Shown: positions 44,489 through 54,494, counted from the stretch's first letter. The stretch is DNA of 64,000 bases from an uncultured Clostridium sp. (GCA_900538475.1 UPYT01000009.1:52384-116383), one strand, 5' to 3'. Numbers and translations: made by a program. Notes: generated by a model not told the origin, from the letters alone.

Positions 44489-46063
44489 TTAGTTGGTTTC
44501 CGGAGCCGGCTTTGTTCCAAGTGTAATTTCCACAGTACGTTCCATATACTGTCCATTTTCCAGAGACTGTACTGTAAGATTTACTGTGTCACCGCCCTCA
44601 TAATAGGTCAGCATTTCCTTTAAATCCTCCATAGTACGAACAGTCTGACCGTCGAACTTGGTAATAATATCTTTTTCTCTCAGTGTTGAGCGGGATGCTG
44701 CACTGTCTTCCGTAATCTTATATACATAAATACCCCGCGGCATACCATACATAGCTGCTGCCGTCTCATCAATATTCTGTCCCTGAATGCCCAGATATCC
44801 CTGTTTTCTTTCATCTACAGCTACTCTGGTTTTCTTGTTCATCAGTTCATTGATAATATCCTGCGCCTGAGAAACAGGAATTGCGTATCCCATTCCCTCT
44901 ACCTCTGTAGAAGAATATTTAGCAGCGTTAATGCCGATAACCTCGCCATTCATATTTAACAGTGCGCCGCCGCTGTTGCCCGGGTTAATGGCAGCGTCTG
45001 TCTGAAGCAGATGTCTGGTTGTGTCATCCTCTGCATGAACCTCACGGTTCAGGGCGCTGACATACCCCACTGTTACAGACTGTCCGTATCCCAATGCATT
45101 TCCGATGGCAATTACGCCCTGACCAACTTTCAAAGCATCAGAATCACCCATAGTTGCTACTTTAATCCGACTCATAGTCTCAGCCGGAATATCGCTGAGC
45201 TTCACTGCAATCACTGCCAGATCGGAATCTGAGTCTGTTCCCTTAATGGCTGCTGTCACTGGTTCATTATCAATAAAGGTAACCGTCAGCTCTTTGGAAT
45301 CCTCAACTACATGATTATTCGTAACAATCAGAAGCTCTTCATCATTCTGTCCCACAATAATTCCAGAACCGCTGCTTGGAACCTCAATGGTCTGGCTTGG
45401 ACCAAACCAGGTCTGCTGCTGAAGAAGCATGGTGTTGTTAATGGCAACTACTGACGGCATTGCTTTTTCTACAATAGAGGAAACATCCGTCTGAATCGCC
45501 GGAGTTACCGGCGCTCCGCCATTTCCGGAAGTCCCGCCTGAGGCAGAATTTCCTTCTGTTTCTGCCTGAGCCACAGTCACTGGCTCAGATGTGCTTTCTG
45601 TTGTATAACGGCCCTTTACCAGTTCGCCTACTGTATTCACAGCAAACATAGTTCCTCCGGCTACTGTTCCGAATAAAAGTGCTGCCGCAGTTACTCCAGC
45701 CACTTTTAAAGCCATAGAACCTTTCCTCTTTCCGTGATGCTCTCTCTCCTGAGGAATATAGGAAGTATTCCTGTAGTCCCGTTTTGTATAAGCCTCCTGC
45801 TGGTCTGCGCTCTGATTTTCTGACCGTACATAGCCGCCCTGGTCTGTGTTCTGGCTCTCTGTTCTTACATAGCCGTCCTGATCTGCACTCTGGCTTTCTG
45901 ACCGTACATAGCCGCCCTGGTCTGTGCTCTGGCTCTCTGGCCTTACATAGCCGCCTTGGTCTGCGCTCTGGCTCTCTGGCCTTACATAGCCGTCCTGATC
46001 TGCGCTCTGGTTTCCCGCTCCGCTTCCATTTTCCCAATATCCATTTTTTTCGTTATCAAACAT
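44489..46063 (-). CDS. HtrA/DegP family serine protease (S1C) with PDZ domain
   Basis: 524 residues from ATG 46063 (AAGGAG upstream). Cytoplasmic N-terminus of about 115 residues with five 13-residue tandem repeats, one transmembrane helix (about 117-145), then an extracellular trypsin-like domain: H251 in TNNHVVED, D281 in DSDLAV, S364 in INPGNSGGAL. One PDZ domain (about 421-517) starts GYLGIQGQ. It degrades or refolds damaged exported proteins. The repeat length is unusual; see the repeat entry. Confidence 0.92.
   Translation of the reverse strand: MFDNEKNGYWENGSGAGNQSADQDGYVRPESQSADQGGYVRPESQSTDQGGYVRSESQSADQDGYVRTESQNTDQGGYVRSENQSADQQEAYTKRDYRNTSYIPQEREHHGKRKGSMALKVAGVTAAALLFGTVAGGTMFAVNTVGELVKGRYTTESTSEPVTVAQAETEGNSASGGTSGNGGAPVTPAIQTDVSSIVEKAMPSVVAINNTMLLQQQTWFGPSQTIEVPSSGSGIIVGQNDEELLIVTNNHVVEDSKELTVTFIDNEPVTAAIKGTDSDSDLAVIAVKLSDIPAETMSRIKVATMGDSDALKVGQGVIAIGNALGYGQSVTVGYVSALNREVHAEDDTTRHLLQTDAAINPGNSGGALLNMNGEVIGINAAKYSSTEVEGMGYAIPVSQAQDIINELMNKKTRVAVDERKQGYLGIQGQNIDETAAAMYGMPRGIYVYKITEDSAASRSTLREKDIITKFDGQTVRTMEDLKEMLTYYEGGDTVNLTVQSLENGQYMERTVEITLGTKPAPETN
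45812..46006 (-). repeat. 39-bp coding tandem repeat in the HtrA N-terminus
   Basis: Five units of S-A/T-D-Q-D/G-G-Y-V-R-x-E-S/N-Q (13 residues, 39 bp) with a sixth degenerate one. The DNA copies are similar enough for slippage, so copy number may vary between strains without shifting the frame. Confidence 0.85.
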
Positions 46064-46245
46064 ACTCACAATCTCCTTTCTCGATTTCCATATATGACGC
46101 AACAGCTCGTATGTCTTTTCCTTCCTGTATCTTCTCTAAGCTGTTTTTGTTTTCTTTTTTTTATATGGAAACTATATCGTGATTTTGTGTCGAAAATGTG
46201 ATGGAATTATTGTTTGTATGTGAATTCCTGTGGTTTTTTAAATTT

Positions 46246-46282
46246 TACGGCGGTCTCAGGCAGATAACTGCCCGAACCGCCG
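46246..46282. other. Stem-loop between HtrA and LCP genes
   Basis: ACGGCGGTCTCAGGCAG pairs with CTGCCCGAACCGCCGT around ATAA. Long GC-rich stem; no clear U-tract on the minus strand, so it may be a weak terminator of the LCP gene or an RNA stabiliser. Confidence 0.45.
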
Positions 46283-46307
46283 TATCAGTCCTGTTTTTTG
46301 AAAATAT

Positions 46308-46341
46308 ATAACTGTTCAGGACGGGGGCATCTTATTGTCCC
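46308..46341. mobile_element. Remnant MITE end fused to the LCP gene 3' end
   Basis: Read on the minus strand, GGACAATAAGATGCC then CGTCCTGAACAGTTATA matches the end of the 40261 element (GGACAAGAAGATGCC then CGTCCTGAACAGTTACA). The G-to-T change turns AGA into the TAA stop codon of the LCP gene. Only one end survives. Confidence 0.7.
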
Positions 46342-48689
46342 GGTCCTGCCACTACGCCTGTTCCCGCTGTAGGAACAATCGAGGTCTCACCGCCCCCAGG
46401 ACCTGGGGAGACGGTTGGAGCAGTATTCTGTGAGCTGCCTCCCGGGCCGCCTGTATTGCCGGAATTTCCGGATGAAGAACTTCCCGGGCCGCCGTTTTCT
46501 GCAGAGCCTGTAGTTGCAATGGTTCCCGGCGCATCTGTCACATTTCCAGGTCTGGATCCAGACGAGCCTTCCGGCGCTGTCGGTCTGATAGCCCCTGTCT
46601 CCTGAGAACCGGAACTGCTTCCTCCCGGGCGGGTCGGCGTTCCATTGCCGGAGGTTGTCTCTCCTGGGCGAACTGAAGTGCCATTTCCAGAAGAAGTCTC
46701 TCCTGGACGAACTGATGTACCATTTCCGGAGGAAGACTCTCCCGGACGAAGTACACCGCTTCCAGAAGAAGATTCTCCCGGACGAGCCGTTTCATTCGGA
46801 TTTGTAATATAATTGCCGTCTGCATCTGTAGGATAAATAATATTGCCGTCTGCATCTGTCTCCGTCGGACGGATCCAGTCTCTTCCTGTAGTTTCCTTTG
46901 GATTTCCATTTTCATCCGTTTCTGCAGGATCAAGCGTCTGAGACGGGGCGCGCTCATCCGTCAGATATCCGTCTGCATCCGTTTCCCACTTTACGTATTC
47001 GCCGTCTGCATTAGTCTCCATCTTTATCTTTTTACGGACACGCTCTCCATTTTCATCCTTTACATAAACATACTGATAACCTTCTTCTGCTGTTTCCTTT
47101 GTTTCTTTTGCAGATTCTGTCTCTTCTTTCTGTGTTTCTGCCGGCTTTGTCTTCGGCGGCTGAATCACACCTCCGTCTGTTCCTACCTTATCTACATACT
47201 GGCCTTCCTTGTAAATTCCCGTATCAGAGGCAATTTTTGTACTGATTTTCTTTACGGTTTCAGAAGGAGTATAATCTGTATTGCCATACAGGAACTCATG
47301 AAGCTTCTTTACATTGCTTTCCAGTGTTGCCGGAACTACCACATCACCTTTCTTTTTGATGTTGGCATTGCCCCGGGCCTGAGGGAAGCCTGTGGTTTCA
47401 CCCAGATGGAATTTGCTGATATTCTTTGCATTATTCACCATATCATCCACCCAGATACTGGTAGAAACCTGTGGAAAGACCGTTCCAATCAAAACGTACA
47501 GTGTCTGGAAATCTGCCTTTTTCGCTTTCTCAAAGGCCTGCTGCACAATCTTTCTCTGACGCTCCGTCCGGGCAAAATCCGTATCCATCAAACGGAGACG
47601 CCCATAGGCTACAGCCTGTACGCCGTCCAGGTGGTTCATTCCAGCGTGGGTCAGCTGATGAGAACCAATACCTGTTGCTTTTACTGTCTCTGTAATAAAG
47701 GAGTTAATATAATAAAATTCCGCCTTGCTCAGTTCAATATCTACGCCTCCCAGAATATCAATGGCATTTGCCACTGCCTTCCAGTTAAAGGTCATATAGT
47801 CGTTGATTTCCAAATCCAGGTTCCGGTTCAGAGTCTCAATCGCCTGTTCTGGCCCGCCTACAGCATAGGCATAATTCAGCTTATTGTAGGTGCCTTCCTT
47901 AGAAACATTCAAATATGTGTCTCTGTATACAGAAACCAGCTTAATCTCTCCTGTATCCCGGTTAATATTGCAGATCATATTAACATCTGCATTGGTTCCC
48001 TTGGTCACAACATTGCCCCGGGAATCCACACCAAACAGAGCAATGGTCCAATAGCCCTTCATCTGCTCTGCCACATCCTCAGAAATCTCATTGGTAGCAA
48101 TGCTGTCCATATTGAAATTCTCCGGACGCTGAATCTTTGCCATCGTTCTGGCCACAAAACCGTAACCGAAAATCAGAGCCAGAGCAATACATTCTGCAGC
48201 AATCATAATGATCAGACGGCAACGTCTTTTTTTCTTCTGAATCTGCGCCTGAACTCTGGGAGACAGCCCGTCTGCTCCTGCCGCAGTCTGACGGGCGCTT
48301 TGTCTTGTCTGAGAGGACTGTTTCCTTCCCGTCTCCGGACGTGCGCCTCTGCCTCTGGAGGTTGCTGCCCTGCTTCTGCCCCGTCCTGTGCGCTCCTCGC
48401 TTCCGAAGCTGCGTTCTGCTCTTCCAGAAAAGGCTTCAGACTCACCTGCCTCCTCCTGATGCAGCTGACGGCGTTTTCTCTCCTCCCACAGCTCCTGTTC
48501 ACTGCGGTAATCAGCTCCTGCCGTTCCGTATCCGGCTCTGTGGCTGCTGTGTCTTCTGGAATACGCACCGCTTCCTGTTTCACCTCTGCGCCCGCCGGAA
48601 TGCTCTGCCCGGCTGTCCGGGGATCCTGTTTCCCGTCTCCGGCCATCCTGTCTGCTGCGCCCTAACTCCTCATCAAAATCACGATTCAT
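46332..48689 (-). CDS. LytR-CpsA-Psr (LCP) family cell-wall glycan ligase
   Basis: 785 residues from ATG 48689 (AAAGAGG eight bases upstream). A long basic, Arg/Ser-rich cytoplasmic head (about 1-155), a membrane helix (about 158-180), then the LCP domain (IALFGVDSRGNVV to about residue 385) with the conserved Arg/Asp of pyrophosphate binding (VSVYRDTYL; RLRLMDTDFARTERQRKIV). The C-terminal 250 residues are low-complexity, with TDADGN-type and RPGESSSGNG-type repeats. LCP enzymes move undecaprenyl-linked polymers onto peptidoglycan. Last gene of the glycan operon. Its stop codon comes from a MITE remnant. Confidence 0.9.
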   Translation of the reverse strand: MNRDFDEELGRSRQDGRRRETGSPDSRAEHSGGRRGETGSGAYSRRHSSHRAGYGTAGADYRSEQELWEERKRRQLHQEEAGESEAFSGRAERSFGSEERTGRGRSRAATSRGRGARPETGRKQSSQTRQSARQTAAGADGLSPRVQAQIQKKKRRCRLIIMIAAECIALALIFGYGFVARTMAKIQRPENFNMDSIATNEISEDVAEQMKGYWTIALFGVDSRGNVVTKGTNADVNMICNINRDTGEIKLVSVYRDTYLNVSKEGTYNKLNYAYAVGGPEQAIETLNRNLDLEINDYMTFNWKAVANAIDILGGVDIELSKAEFYYINSFITETVKATGIGSHQLTHAGMNHLDGVQAVAYGRLRLMDTDFARTERQRKIVQQAFEKAKKADFQTLYVLIGTVFPQVSTSIWVDDMVNNAKNISKFHLGETTGFPQARGNANIKKKGDVVVPATLESNVKKLHEFLYGNTDYTPSETVKKISTKIASDTGIYKEGQYVDKVGTDGGVIQPPKTKPAETQKEETESAKETKETAEEGYQYVYVKDENGERVRKKIKMETNADGEYVKWETDADGYLTDERAPSQTLDPAETDENGNPKETTGRDWIRPTETDADGNIIYPTDADGNYITNPNETARPGESSSGSGVLRPGESSSGNGTSVRPGETSSGNGTSVRPGETTSGNGTPTRPGGSSSGSQETGAIRPTAPEGSSGSRPGNVTDAPGTIATTGSAENGGPGSSSSGNSGNTGGPGGSSQNTAPTVSPGPGGGETSIVPTAGTGVVAGPGQ
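46621..46790 (-). repeat. 39-bp coding tandem repeat in the LCP C-terminus
   Basis: About four units of RPGE-S/T-S/T-SGNGTSV (13 residues, 39 bp). Ser/Gly/Pro-rich; probably an extended spacer. The DNA repeat could vary in copy number. Confidence 0.75.
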
Positions 48690-48736
48690 TGACGTACCTC
48701 TTTCTGTCTGGCTTACTGCCTCTTTCCACCAGGAAA

Positions 48737-50149
48737 TCAATAGGCATTTTTATTAATGAAACCCTTGAAAAATGTCAGGAATAAAATCTTGAAATCAAAT
48801 CCCAGGGTCCAGTTTTCAATATAATACAGGTCATGCTCAATCCGCTTGACAATCGAAGTGTCGCCGCGGTATCCATTGACCTGAGCCCATCCGGTCATCC
48901 CCGGACGAACCTGGTGCTTAATCATATAGCGGGGAATTTCTTCTTTAAACTTTTCCACAAAAAACGGCCGCTCCGGCCTCGGCCCCACCAGGCTCATATC
49001 CCCCAGCAGCACATTGAAAAGCTGCGGCATCTCGTCGATGCTGGTCTTTCGGATAAACCGTCCCACCGGCGTCACTCTGGGGTCATGGGGCGTCGTCCAT
49101 TTTCCCTTTTCCTTGTCAGGCTCCTGCACCTCCATAGAACGGAACTTGTACATATTAAAGGGCCGATTGTGAAGTCCTACCCGTTCCTGCTTATAAATCA
49201 GCGGCCCAGGGGAGGTCAGCTTAATCAGCCCTGCTGTCACCAGCATAATCGGAGAAAACAGAACCAGAGCAACTACTGCGCCGAAAATATCTACAATCCG
49301 CTTGACAGTGGCATTCAGCAAATCATTTAACGGAACTCTGCGGATATTGATGACTGGAAGTCCCTGCAAATCCTCTGTATAAGGCTTTGTAGGAATAATT
49401 CCATTGTAGTCCGGAATAAATTTTGTATGGACTCCGGACTTTTCACATTCTGCCACCAGCTGCTCCAGATCGCCGTAATCACCAATACTTAAAGTAATGG
49501 CAATTTCATCCATTAAGTTCAGATCCAGAATCGATTTCAGATTGCTGACCGGACCAATAATCTTAATTCCACGGTACTCTTCATTCTTCTCCCGGTGATC
49601 ATCCAGAATTCCCTGGATCTGATATCCCCACTCTGGATTGGATAACACACGGTCAATATATCCTTCCGCAGCCCGGCTGTAACCAACCAAAAGAACATGC
49701 TTCTGGTTGTAGCCCTTGGAGCGAATAGAGCGGAGCATATTCCGAATCAGATACCGCTCCAGAGTCTCGGCTGCAATATTAATCAGGAAAAAACCGCCCA
49801 CCAGCCTTGCTGAAAAATGATGCAGGTAGGGATTCTCCCTTCCCAGATACAGAATTGTCCCAAATAGAAACAGACCGATCAGGTTGGCCTTAAAAATATT
49901 GGCAAATTCCAGCCTTCTGCCCTGTACCCGCTTGGGAGTAAACATTTTAAAAAATGTATACAAAAGAAGATACACCGGCACAATGATGACCAGTGCGCTC
50001 ATATAAAACCAGGTAGGCAGGATTCCCGCCTTACCGAACATTCCGATTTTCAGGAAAATAAACCAGCTGAGAATATAGGCCGCGGCAATCACAAGCGCGT
50101 CTAAAAGAACGTGCAGGCGGTTAAACCTGGTCTGGTTATCTTTTATCAT
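48737..50149 (-). CDS. Undecaprenyl-phosphate sugar-1-phosphate transferase (WbaP/WcaJ type)
   Basis: 470 residues from ATG 50149 (AAGGTGG upstream); the TTG at 50215 lacks a ribosome site. Five N-terminal membrane helices, a Rossmann-like cytoplasmic domain (KHVLLVGYSRAAEGYIDRV) and the C-terminal bacterial sugar transferase domain (KRIVDIFGAVVALVLFSPIM; GPLIYKQERVGLHNRPFNMYKF; MPQLFNVLLGDMSLVGPRP). It starts the lipid-linked glycan by adding the first sugar phosphate. The donor is probably UDP-glucose or UDP-galactose type, unproven. Confidence 0.93.
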   Translation of the reverse strand: MIKDNQTRFNRLHVLLDALVIAAAYILSWFIFLKIGMFGKAGILPTWFYMSALVIIVPVYLLLYTFFKMFTPKRVQGRRLEFANIFKANLIGLFLFGTILYLGRENPYLHHFSARLVGGFFLINIAAETLERYLIRNMLRSIRSKGYNQKHVLLVGYSRAAEGYIDRVLSNPEWGYQIQGILDDHREKNEEYRGIKIIGPVSNLKSILDLNLMDEIAITLSIGDYGDLEQLVAECEKSGVHTKFIPDYNGIIPTKPYTEDLQGLPVINIRRVPLNDLLNATVKRIVDIFGAVVALVLFSPIMLVTAGLIKLTSPGPLIYKQERVGLHNRPFNMYKFRSMEVQEPDKEKGKWTTPHDPRVTPVGRFIRKTSIDEMPQLFNVLLGDMSLVGPRPERPFFVEKFKEEIPRYMIKHQVRPGMTGWAQVNGYRGDTSIVKRIEHDLYYIENWTLGFDFKILFLTFFKGFINKNAY

Positions 50150-50340
50150 AGGATCCACCTTGTTTCCAGTTCCGGGGCCAGCACTGCCCCGGTTCCAAAC
50201 TGCATAGTAACTCAATGGTAACGATTATACACGATTTTAACACTGAACTCTATAAATTTTTTCTTAAATATCAGAGACGTTTCTTTCTTATTCCTTTTTT
50301 CCGCTCTGCTGCGTCCCCTGTTCTCCGGCGCTGTCATAAT

Positions 50341-51318
50341 TTAACCGTTCAGATGGCGTCTGGAAAACTCATAAATATACAAAGCCGCACCGTAAATCAG
50401 TTCCCACTCAATCGCCAGATAATTTTTGAAATTTTCTTTTTTGTAGGGAACCTTTTTTGTATGCTTTACTGTCCGCAGTCCCTCGGCAATACCGTCCAGA
50501 TACTCCTTCTCAAATCCCCGTTTCTTAAAAAACAGATATTTTCCAACCACCCCCAAAAGGATAGGAATACTGTTTACAAAGAGCTGAGGCAGCGGCATAT
50601 TTTTGTAATTCAAATATACAGAATTGCGGGCCGCCAGCCGCACCTTAAAGGAATTGTATTTGGAGCCGCTGGTTCCGCTTCCCACATGATACACAATGGC
50701 GCTGGGGCAATATCTATTATAGTATCCCGCAATTTTCGCCCGGTATCCCACATCAATGTCTTCCAGATATGCAAAATGCATTTCATCAAAATATCCGATT
50801 TCCTCAAAAATCTCCCGGCGGTAAATCGCCGCGCCGGCGCAGGCAGAAAAAATATGGCAGGGACGTTCATAACGTTCAATTTCCTGACCCACACCTCTCT
50901 GATAGGCCCAGCCCATAATGCTGTACATATCACCGCCGTCATCCATCCGTTCTCTGCGGTGCATCTGAATCATTCTGGGGCTTACAGAAAATATGCGGGG
51001 CGACTGTTCTATTGCCTTTACCAGTTCTTCGATATAATCCGGTTCTGCCTCTGTGTCATTGTTTAAAAGAATCACATAAGGCGTCCGGGAAGCCCGGATT
51101 CCTGCATTAACAGCACCGGAAAACCCGGTATTCTCCTTCAGGAAAATACCGGGAATCTGATGCTCCTTCAGCCATTCTGCGCTTCCGTCTGTGGATCCGT
51201 TATCTACCACCAGCACGTCAAATTCCTGACTGGTCTGCCCCTTCAGAGCCGCCATACACGGTTCCATAAACTTCAGTCCGTTATAATTAGGAATAATCAC
51301 TGTTACTTTCTTTTCCAT
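50341..51318 (-). CDS. GT2 family glycosyltransferase
   Basis: 325 residues from ATG 51318, giving the usual MEKKVTVIIPNYNGLKF start. DxD region ILLNNDTEAEPDYIEELV; catalytic ED in YLEDIDVGYRAKIAGY. A C-terminal hydrophobic part (FVNSIPILLGVVGKYLFF) could touch the membrane. It resembles rhamnosyltransferases of the WbbL kind. It lies 22 bp after the bidomain GT2 gene. Confidence 0.9.
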   Translation of the reverse strand: MEKKVTVIIPNYNGLKFMEPCMAALKGQTSQEFDVLVVDNGSTDGSAEWLKEHQIPGIFLKENTGFSGAVNAGIRASRTPYVILLNNDTEAEPDYIEELVKAIEQSPRIFSVSPRMIQMHRRERMDDGGDMYSIMGWAYQRGVGQEIERYERPCHIFSACAGAAIYRREIFEEIGYFDEMHFAYLEDIDVGYRAKIAGYYNRYCPSAIVYHVGSGTSGSKYNSFKVRLAARNSVYLNYKNMPLPQLFVNSIPILLGVVGKYLFFKKRGFEKEYLDGIAEGLRTVKHTKKVPYKKENFKNYLAIEWELIYGAALYIYEFSRRHLNG

Positions 51319-51340
51319 ATTGTATCTCACTTTTCCAAAT

Positions 51341-53533
51341 CTATCCTTCCAGCTTATAGGGCTCTCCAATCTTTTCCTTCAGCAGATCCCGCAGAGCAAA
51401 ATTTGATTTGCGAAGCGTCAGGTTCGGATTGTAATAGGGATCTCCGTTTTTCAGAATATCCGGCCACCGGCGGGCAAAAACAGCAACCTCCCGGTTAAAT
51501 CGCGCCACCTTCTCTGGAGTATCCTCCAGTCCCCGTGATTTCGACTCATAGTGATGCATCACAGCGTAAGGCGCATAAACCACCAGTTTTCCCAGAGCCC
51601 GTACCTTCATACAATAATCAATATCATTGAAGGCAACCGCCAGCTCCTCAGTAAATCCGCCGGCCTGACGGAATACCTCTGCCTTTGTCATCATACAGGC
51701 TGCTGTCACCGCACTGTAGTCCTGAGCGCACATTGCTCTGTGGAAATAGCTGTTTTCTGCCTCATGAAGTCCGATAAAGGTATGACCGGCAATGCCTCCA
51801 AAACCAATCACCACCCCTGCATGCTGAATCGTATCATCCTGATAGAGCAGTCTTGCTCCTACAATGCCCACCTCCGGACGCTGGCAGAAGCCCAGCATCT
51901 CCTCAAACAGGCCGGGAGACACAATCTCTGTGTCATTATTTAAAAACAGCAGATACTCTCCCTCTGCAAACTGCGCGCCGAAATTATTAATCGCAGAATA
52001 ATTAAATTCTCTTTCCCAACACACAACCCGAACCTGCGGAAATTCCTTCTGCAGCTTTTCATAGTATGTGAAGGTCTCTGACTCGGTGCTGTTATTTTCA
52101 ATCACCACAAATTCCAGATTCTTGTAGGTGGCTCTTTCTATAATGGAACGAATACACAGATCCAGATCTGCCGCATGATCCTTATTGGGAATAATTACAG
52201 ATACCAGCGGTTCTCCCGGAATCCGGAAACGGGTATGATAAATTCCGTAGTCCACACCCTTTTCCACAGCTTCTGCCGGAATGCCGCATCGCTCATAATG
52301 AGCCATAATTGCCCTGGCTCCTGCCTCAAAGGCATACAGCTTGCTTTCCGGATTGCTGGCCGTAGAATCCTGATGGCAGCGCCAGTGATACAAAACTCTG
52401 GGAATATGATAAATCTCCTTTGCTGCCTCCGTGCACCGGAAAATAAAATCATAGTCCTGAGCTCCGTCATATTCATTTCGGAAGCCGCCTACCTGTTCCA
52501 GCAGCGTCCGTTTTACCACAAACAAATGGCAGATATAGTTTACACTGGTCAGAAGGTCCGGATTGAAATCCGGCTTAAAATGCGGATCAAAAAGAGCGCC
52601 GCCGTCCATATCCAGCTTATCCTCATCTGAATAAATCACATCGCAGCCAGGATGCTCATTAATAGCCGAAGCCACCTCAAAAAGAGCCTGCTCCGGAATC
52701 GTGTCATCGTGATCCGCCAACACCACAAAATCTCCTGATGCCATCTCTATGGCTGCATTGGTATTACCGGAAATTCCCAGGTTTTCTCCCAGATCCTTAT
52801 AATGAAAACGGCTGTCCCGGGCTGTGTACTCTGCCATCACCCGTTCCACAATCTTTCCCTCTCCGGCAGGACTTCCATTCACAAGACAAACCTCCCAGTT
52901 TTTGTAGGTCTGCGCCAGAATAGAATCCAGCATCTCGCGGAGATACTTCTCCGGAGTCTTATAGGCAGGTATCACCACCGAAAGAAGCGGCTCAGAAGGA
53001 AGCGTTGTTTCTCTCTGACGTTTCAGTTCCTCCTCTGTCGGTTTGGTCAGATCATACCACTCGCCGTAATCATAATCATTGTCCAGGCCCTGAAGCTTAT
53101 GCTTGGACTTTAAAAACAGAGCCTTCAAACCATGCTTTTTCCCGAAATCCACAGCCACCCGGACTGTCTCCATATTCATCAGATCCCGGATTTTCTCCAT
53201 TCGCTTATGAGCCACGCTGGCCCGCTTGGCAATCAGCTCTTCATTGAATTTGATCCGGGCCGCTTTTCCGTCACAGCGAATCAAAAGCCAGTAATCTGCG
53301 CCGCGGGTGTAGGGGAAACGGATATCAAATCCATAATCCCGGTCATACACCTGCTTATAATAAATCTGACTTACATCATCCCGTCTGGTTGCCACATAAC
53401 GAAATTCCACCGGTTCCCGGTTTCCGTCCTGAACCTGGAATTCCGCCCGGGACTGGGGTGTCTTTCCAATCACCCAGCCATTCAGCTCTATGGAATTTTC
53501 CCGGATTCTTACTACATCTATCTTATACTTCAT
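51341..53533 (-). CDS. Bidomain GT2 glycosyltransferase
   Basis: 730 residues. An N-terminal beta-rich module of about 150 residues (ENSIELNGWVIGKTPQSRAE) precedes two GT2 domains: the first from about 183 (LLSVVIPAYKTPEKYLREML, with DHDD as DxD), the second from about 450 (VSVIIPNKDHAADLDLCIR, with FLNNDT). Such tandem enzymes typically make alternating linkages in rhamnan-type or O-antigen polymers. Overlaps the DPM-type gene by 11 bp and shares its operon. Confidence 0.9.
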   Translation of the reverse strand: MKYKIDVVRIRENSIELNGWVIGKTPQSRAEFQVQDGNREPVEFRYVATRRDDVSQIYYKQVYDRDYGFDIRFPYTRGADYWLLIRCDGKAARIKFNEELIAKRASVAHKRMEKIRDLMNMETVRVAVDFGKKHGLKALFLKSKHKLQGLDNDYDYGEWYDLTKPTEEELKRQRETTLPSEPLLSVVIPAYKTPEKYLREMLDSILAQTYKNWEVCLVNGSPAGEGKIVERVMAEYTARDSRFHYKDLGENLGISGNTNAAIEMASGDFVVLADHDDTIPEQALFEVASAINEHPGCDVIYSDEDKLDMDGGALFDPHFKPDFNPDLLTSVNYICHLFVVKRTLLEQVGGFRNEYDGAQDYDFIFRCTEAAKEIYHIPRVLYHWRCHQDSTASNPESKLYAFEAGARAIMAHYERCGIPAEAVEKGVDYGIYHTRFRIPGEPLVSVIIPNKDHAADLDLCIRSIIERATYKNLEFVVIENNSTESETFTYYEKLQKEFPQVRVVCWEREFNYSAINNFGAQFAEGEYLLFLNNDTEIVSPGLFEEMLGFCQRPEVGIVGARLLYQDDTIQHAGVVIGFGGIAGHTFIGLHEAENSYFHRAMCAQDYSAVTAACMMTKAEVFRQAGGFTEELAVAFNDIDYCMKVRALGKLVVYAPYAVMHHYESKSRGLEDTPEKVARFNREVAVFARRWPDILKNGDPYYNPNLTLRKSNFALRDLLKEKIGEPYKLEG

Positions 53534-54494
53534 CAGCTTTTTGTCCTTTTCCCTCTGTACTGTCCCAATTCAGACGCTCTTCCTCAATAACCAGGGGCCT
53601 GCGCATCACTCGCTGGTTAATCGCCAGCACGTACTCGCCTACCATACCAATGAAAAACATCTGGACAGAGCCCAGAAACAGCATTCCAATTAAAAGCGGC
53701 GCCATACCTGCTGCAAATCTGTCCCACCAGACCAGCTTCATAACCAGATAAACAAGAGCGACTCCCATGCTGATCACACCGCAGGCCGCTCCCAGAAAGG
53801 TAGCCAGCCGCAGTCCCACCTTCGTATAGGAGGTAATACTCAGCATGGCTGCATCATACAGCCGGTAGAAATTATTGTGGGTCTTTCCTGCCCTGCGTTT
53901 CGGCTGCTCGTAGGGAATTTCCTTTCTTTTATACCCCAGCTCCGCCACAATTCCCCGAAGAAAAGGCGTAGGATCGTTTAAATTCCGCAGAACCTCAATA
54001 AAATCCCTGTCATACAGTCCTGAACCGGTAAAATGTTCAATCTGCTCCACATCTGACAGCTTTTTAATGGTCTTGTAATACAGAGAACGCAGAGCATACA
54101 TAACCCGGCTCTCCTTACTGCTGGTCTTAATTCCAATTACAATCTTATATCCCTCTTCCCATGCCTTCACATACTTGGGAATCATATCTACCGGATCCTG
54201 AAAATCCGCAACCATCTCAATCACACAGTCTCCCGTTACCTGCAGCATACCATAGTAGGGAGAATTAAACTGTCCGAAATTTCTGGCATTAAAAATCGCC
54301 TTGATTTTCGGATTTTCCTGGCAAAGACGGCGAAGAATGGGACGCGTATTGTCCCGGGAGTCATTGTCAATAAATACAAGTTCATAATCATACCGGGGCA
54401 GATCCCGCTCCAGAGTTTCTATCACAGCCTGGCTGATTGGCTCCACATTTTCCTCTTCATTATAACAGGGAATCAGCACACTGATTTTTTTCAT
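53523..54494 (-). CDS. Membrane GT2 glycosyltransferase (GtrB/DPM1-like)
   Basis: 323 residues. GT2 domain with VLIPCYNEEENVEPI and EMVADFQDPVDMIP (DxD), then two C-terminal helices (FLGAACGVISMGVALVYLVM; GMAPLLIGMLFLGSVQMFFIG). GtrB-type enzymes put a sugar on undecaprenyl phosphate for later transfer outside the cell. The start ATG overlaps the end of the SDR gene region; the next gene begins 11 bp before its end. Confidence 0.92.
   Translation of the reverse strand: MKKISVLIPCYNEEENVEPISQAVIETLERDLPRYDYELVFIDNDSRDNTRPILRRLCQENPKIKAIFNARNFGQFNSPYYGMLQVTGDCVIEMVADFQDPVDMIPKYVKAWEEGYKIVIGIKTSSKESRVMYALRSLYYKTIKKLSDVEQIEHFTGSGLYDRDFIEVLRNLNDPTPFLRGIVAELGYKRKEIPYEQPKRRAGKTHNNFYRLYDAAMLSITSYTKVGLRLATFLGAACGVISMGVALVYLVMKLVWWDRFAAGMAPLLIGMLFLGSVQMFFIGMVGEYVLAINQRVMRRPLVIEEERLNWDSTEGKGQKADEV

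Noticed and set aside
47298..48665. 455-codon open frame on the plus strand
   Set aside because: Antisense to the LCP gene; the LCP frame has clear domains.
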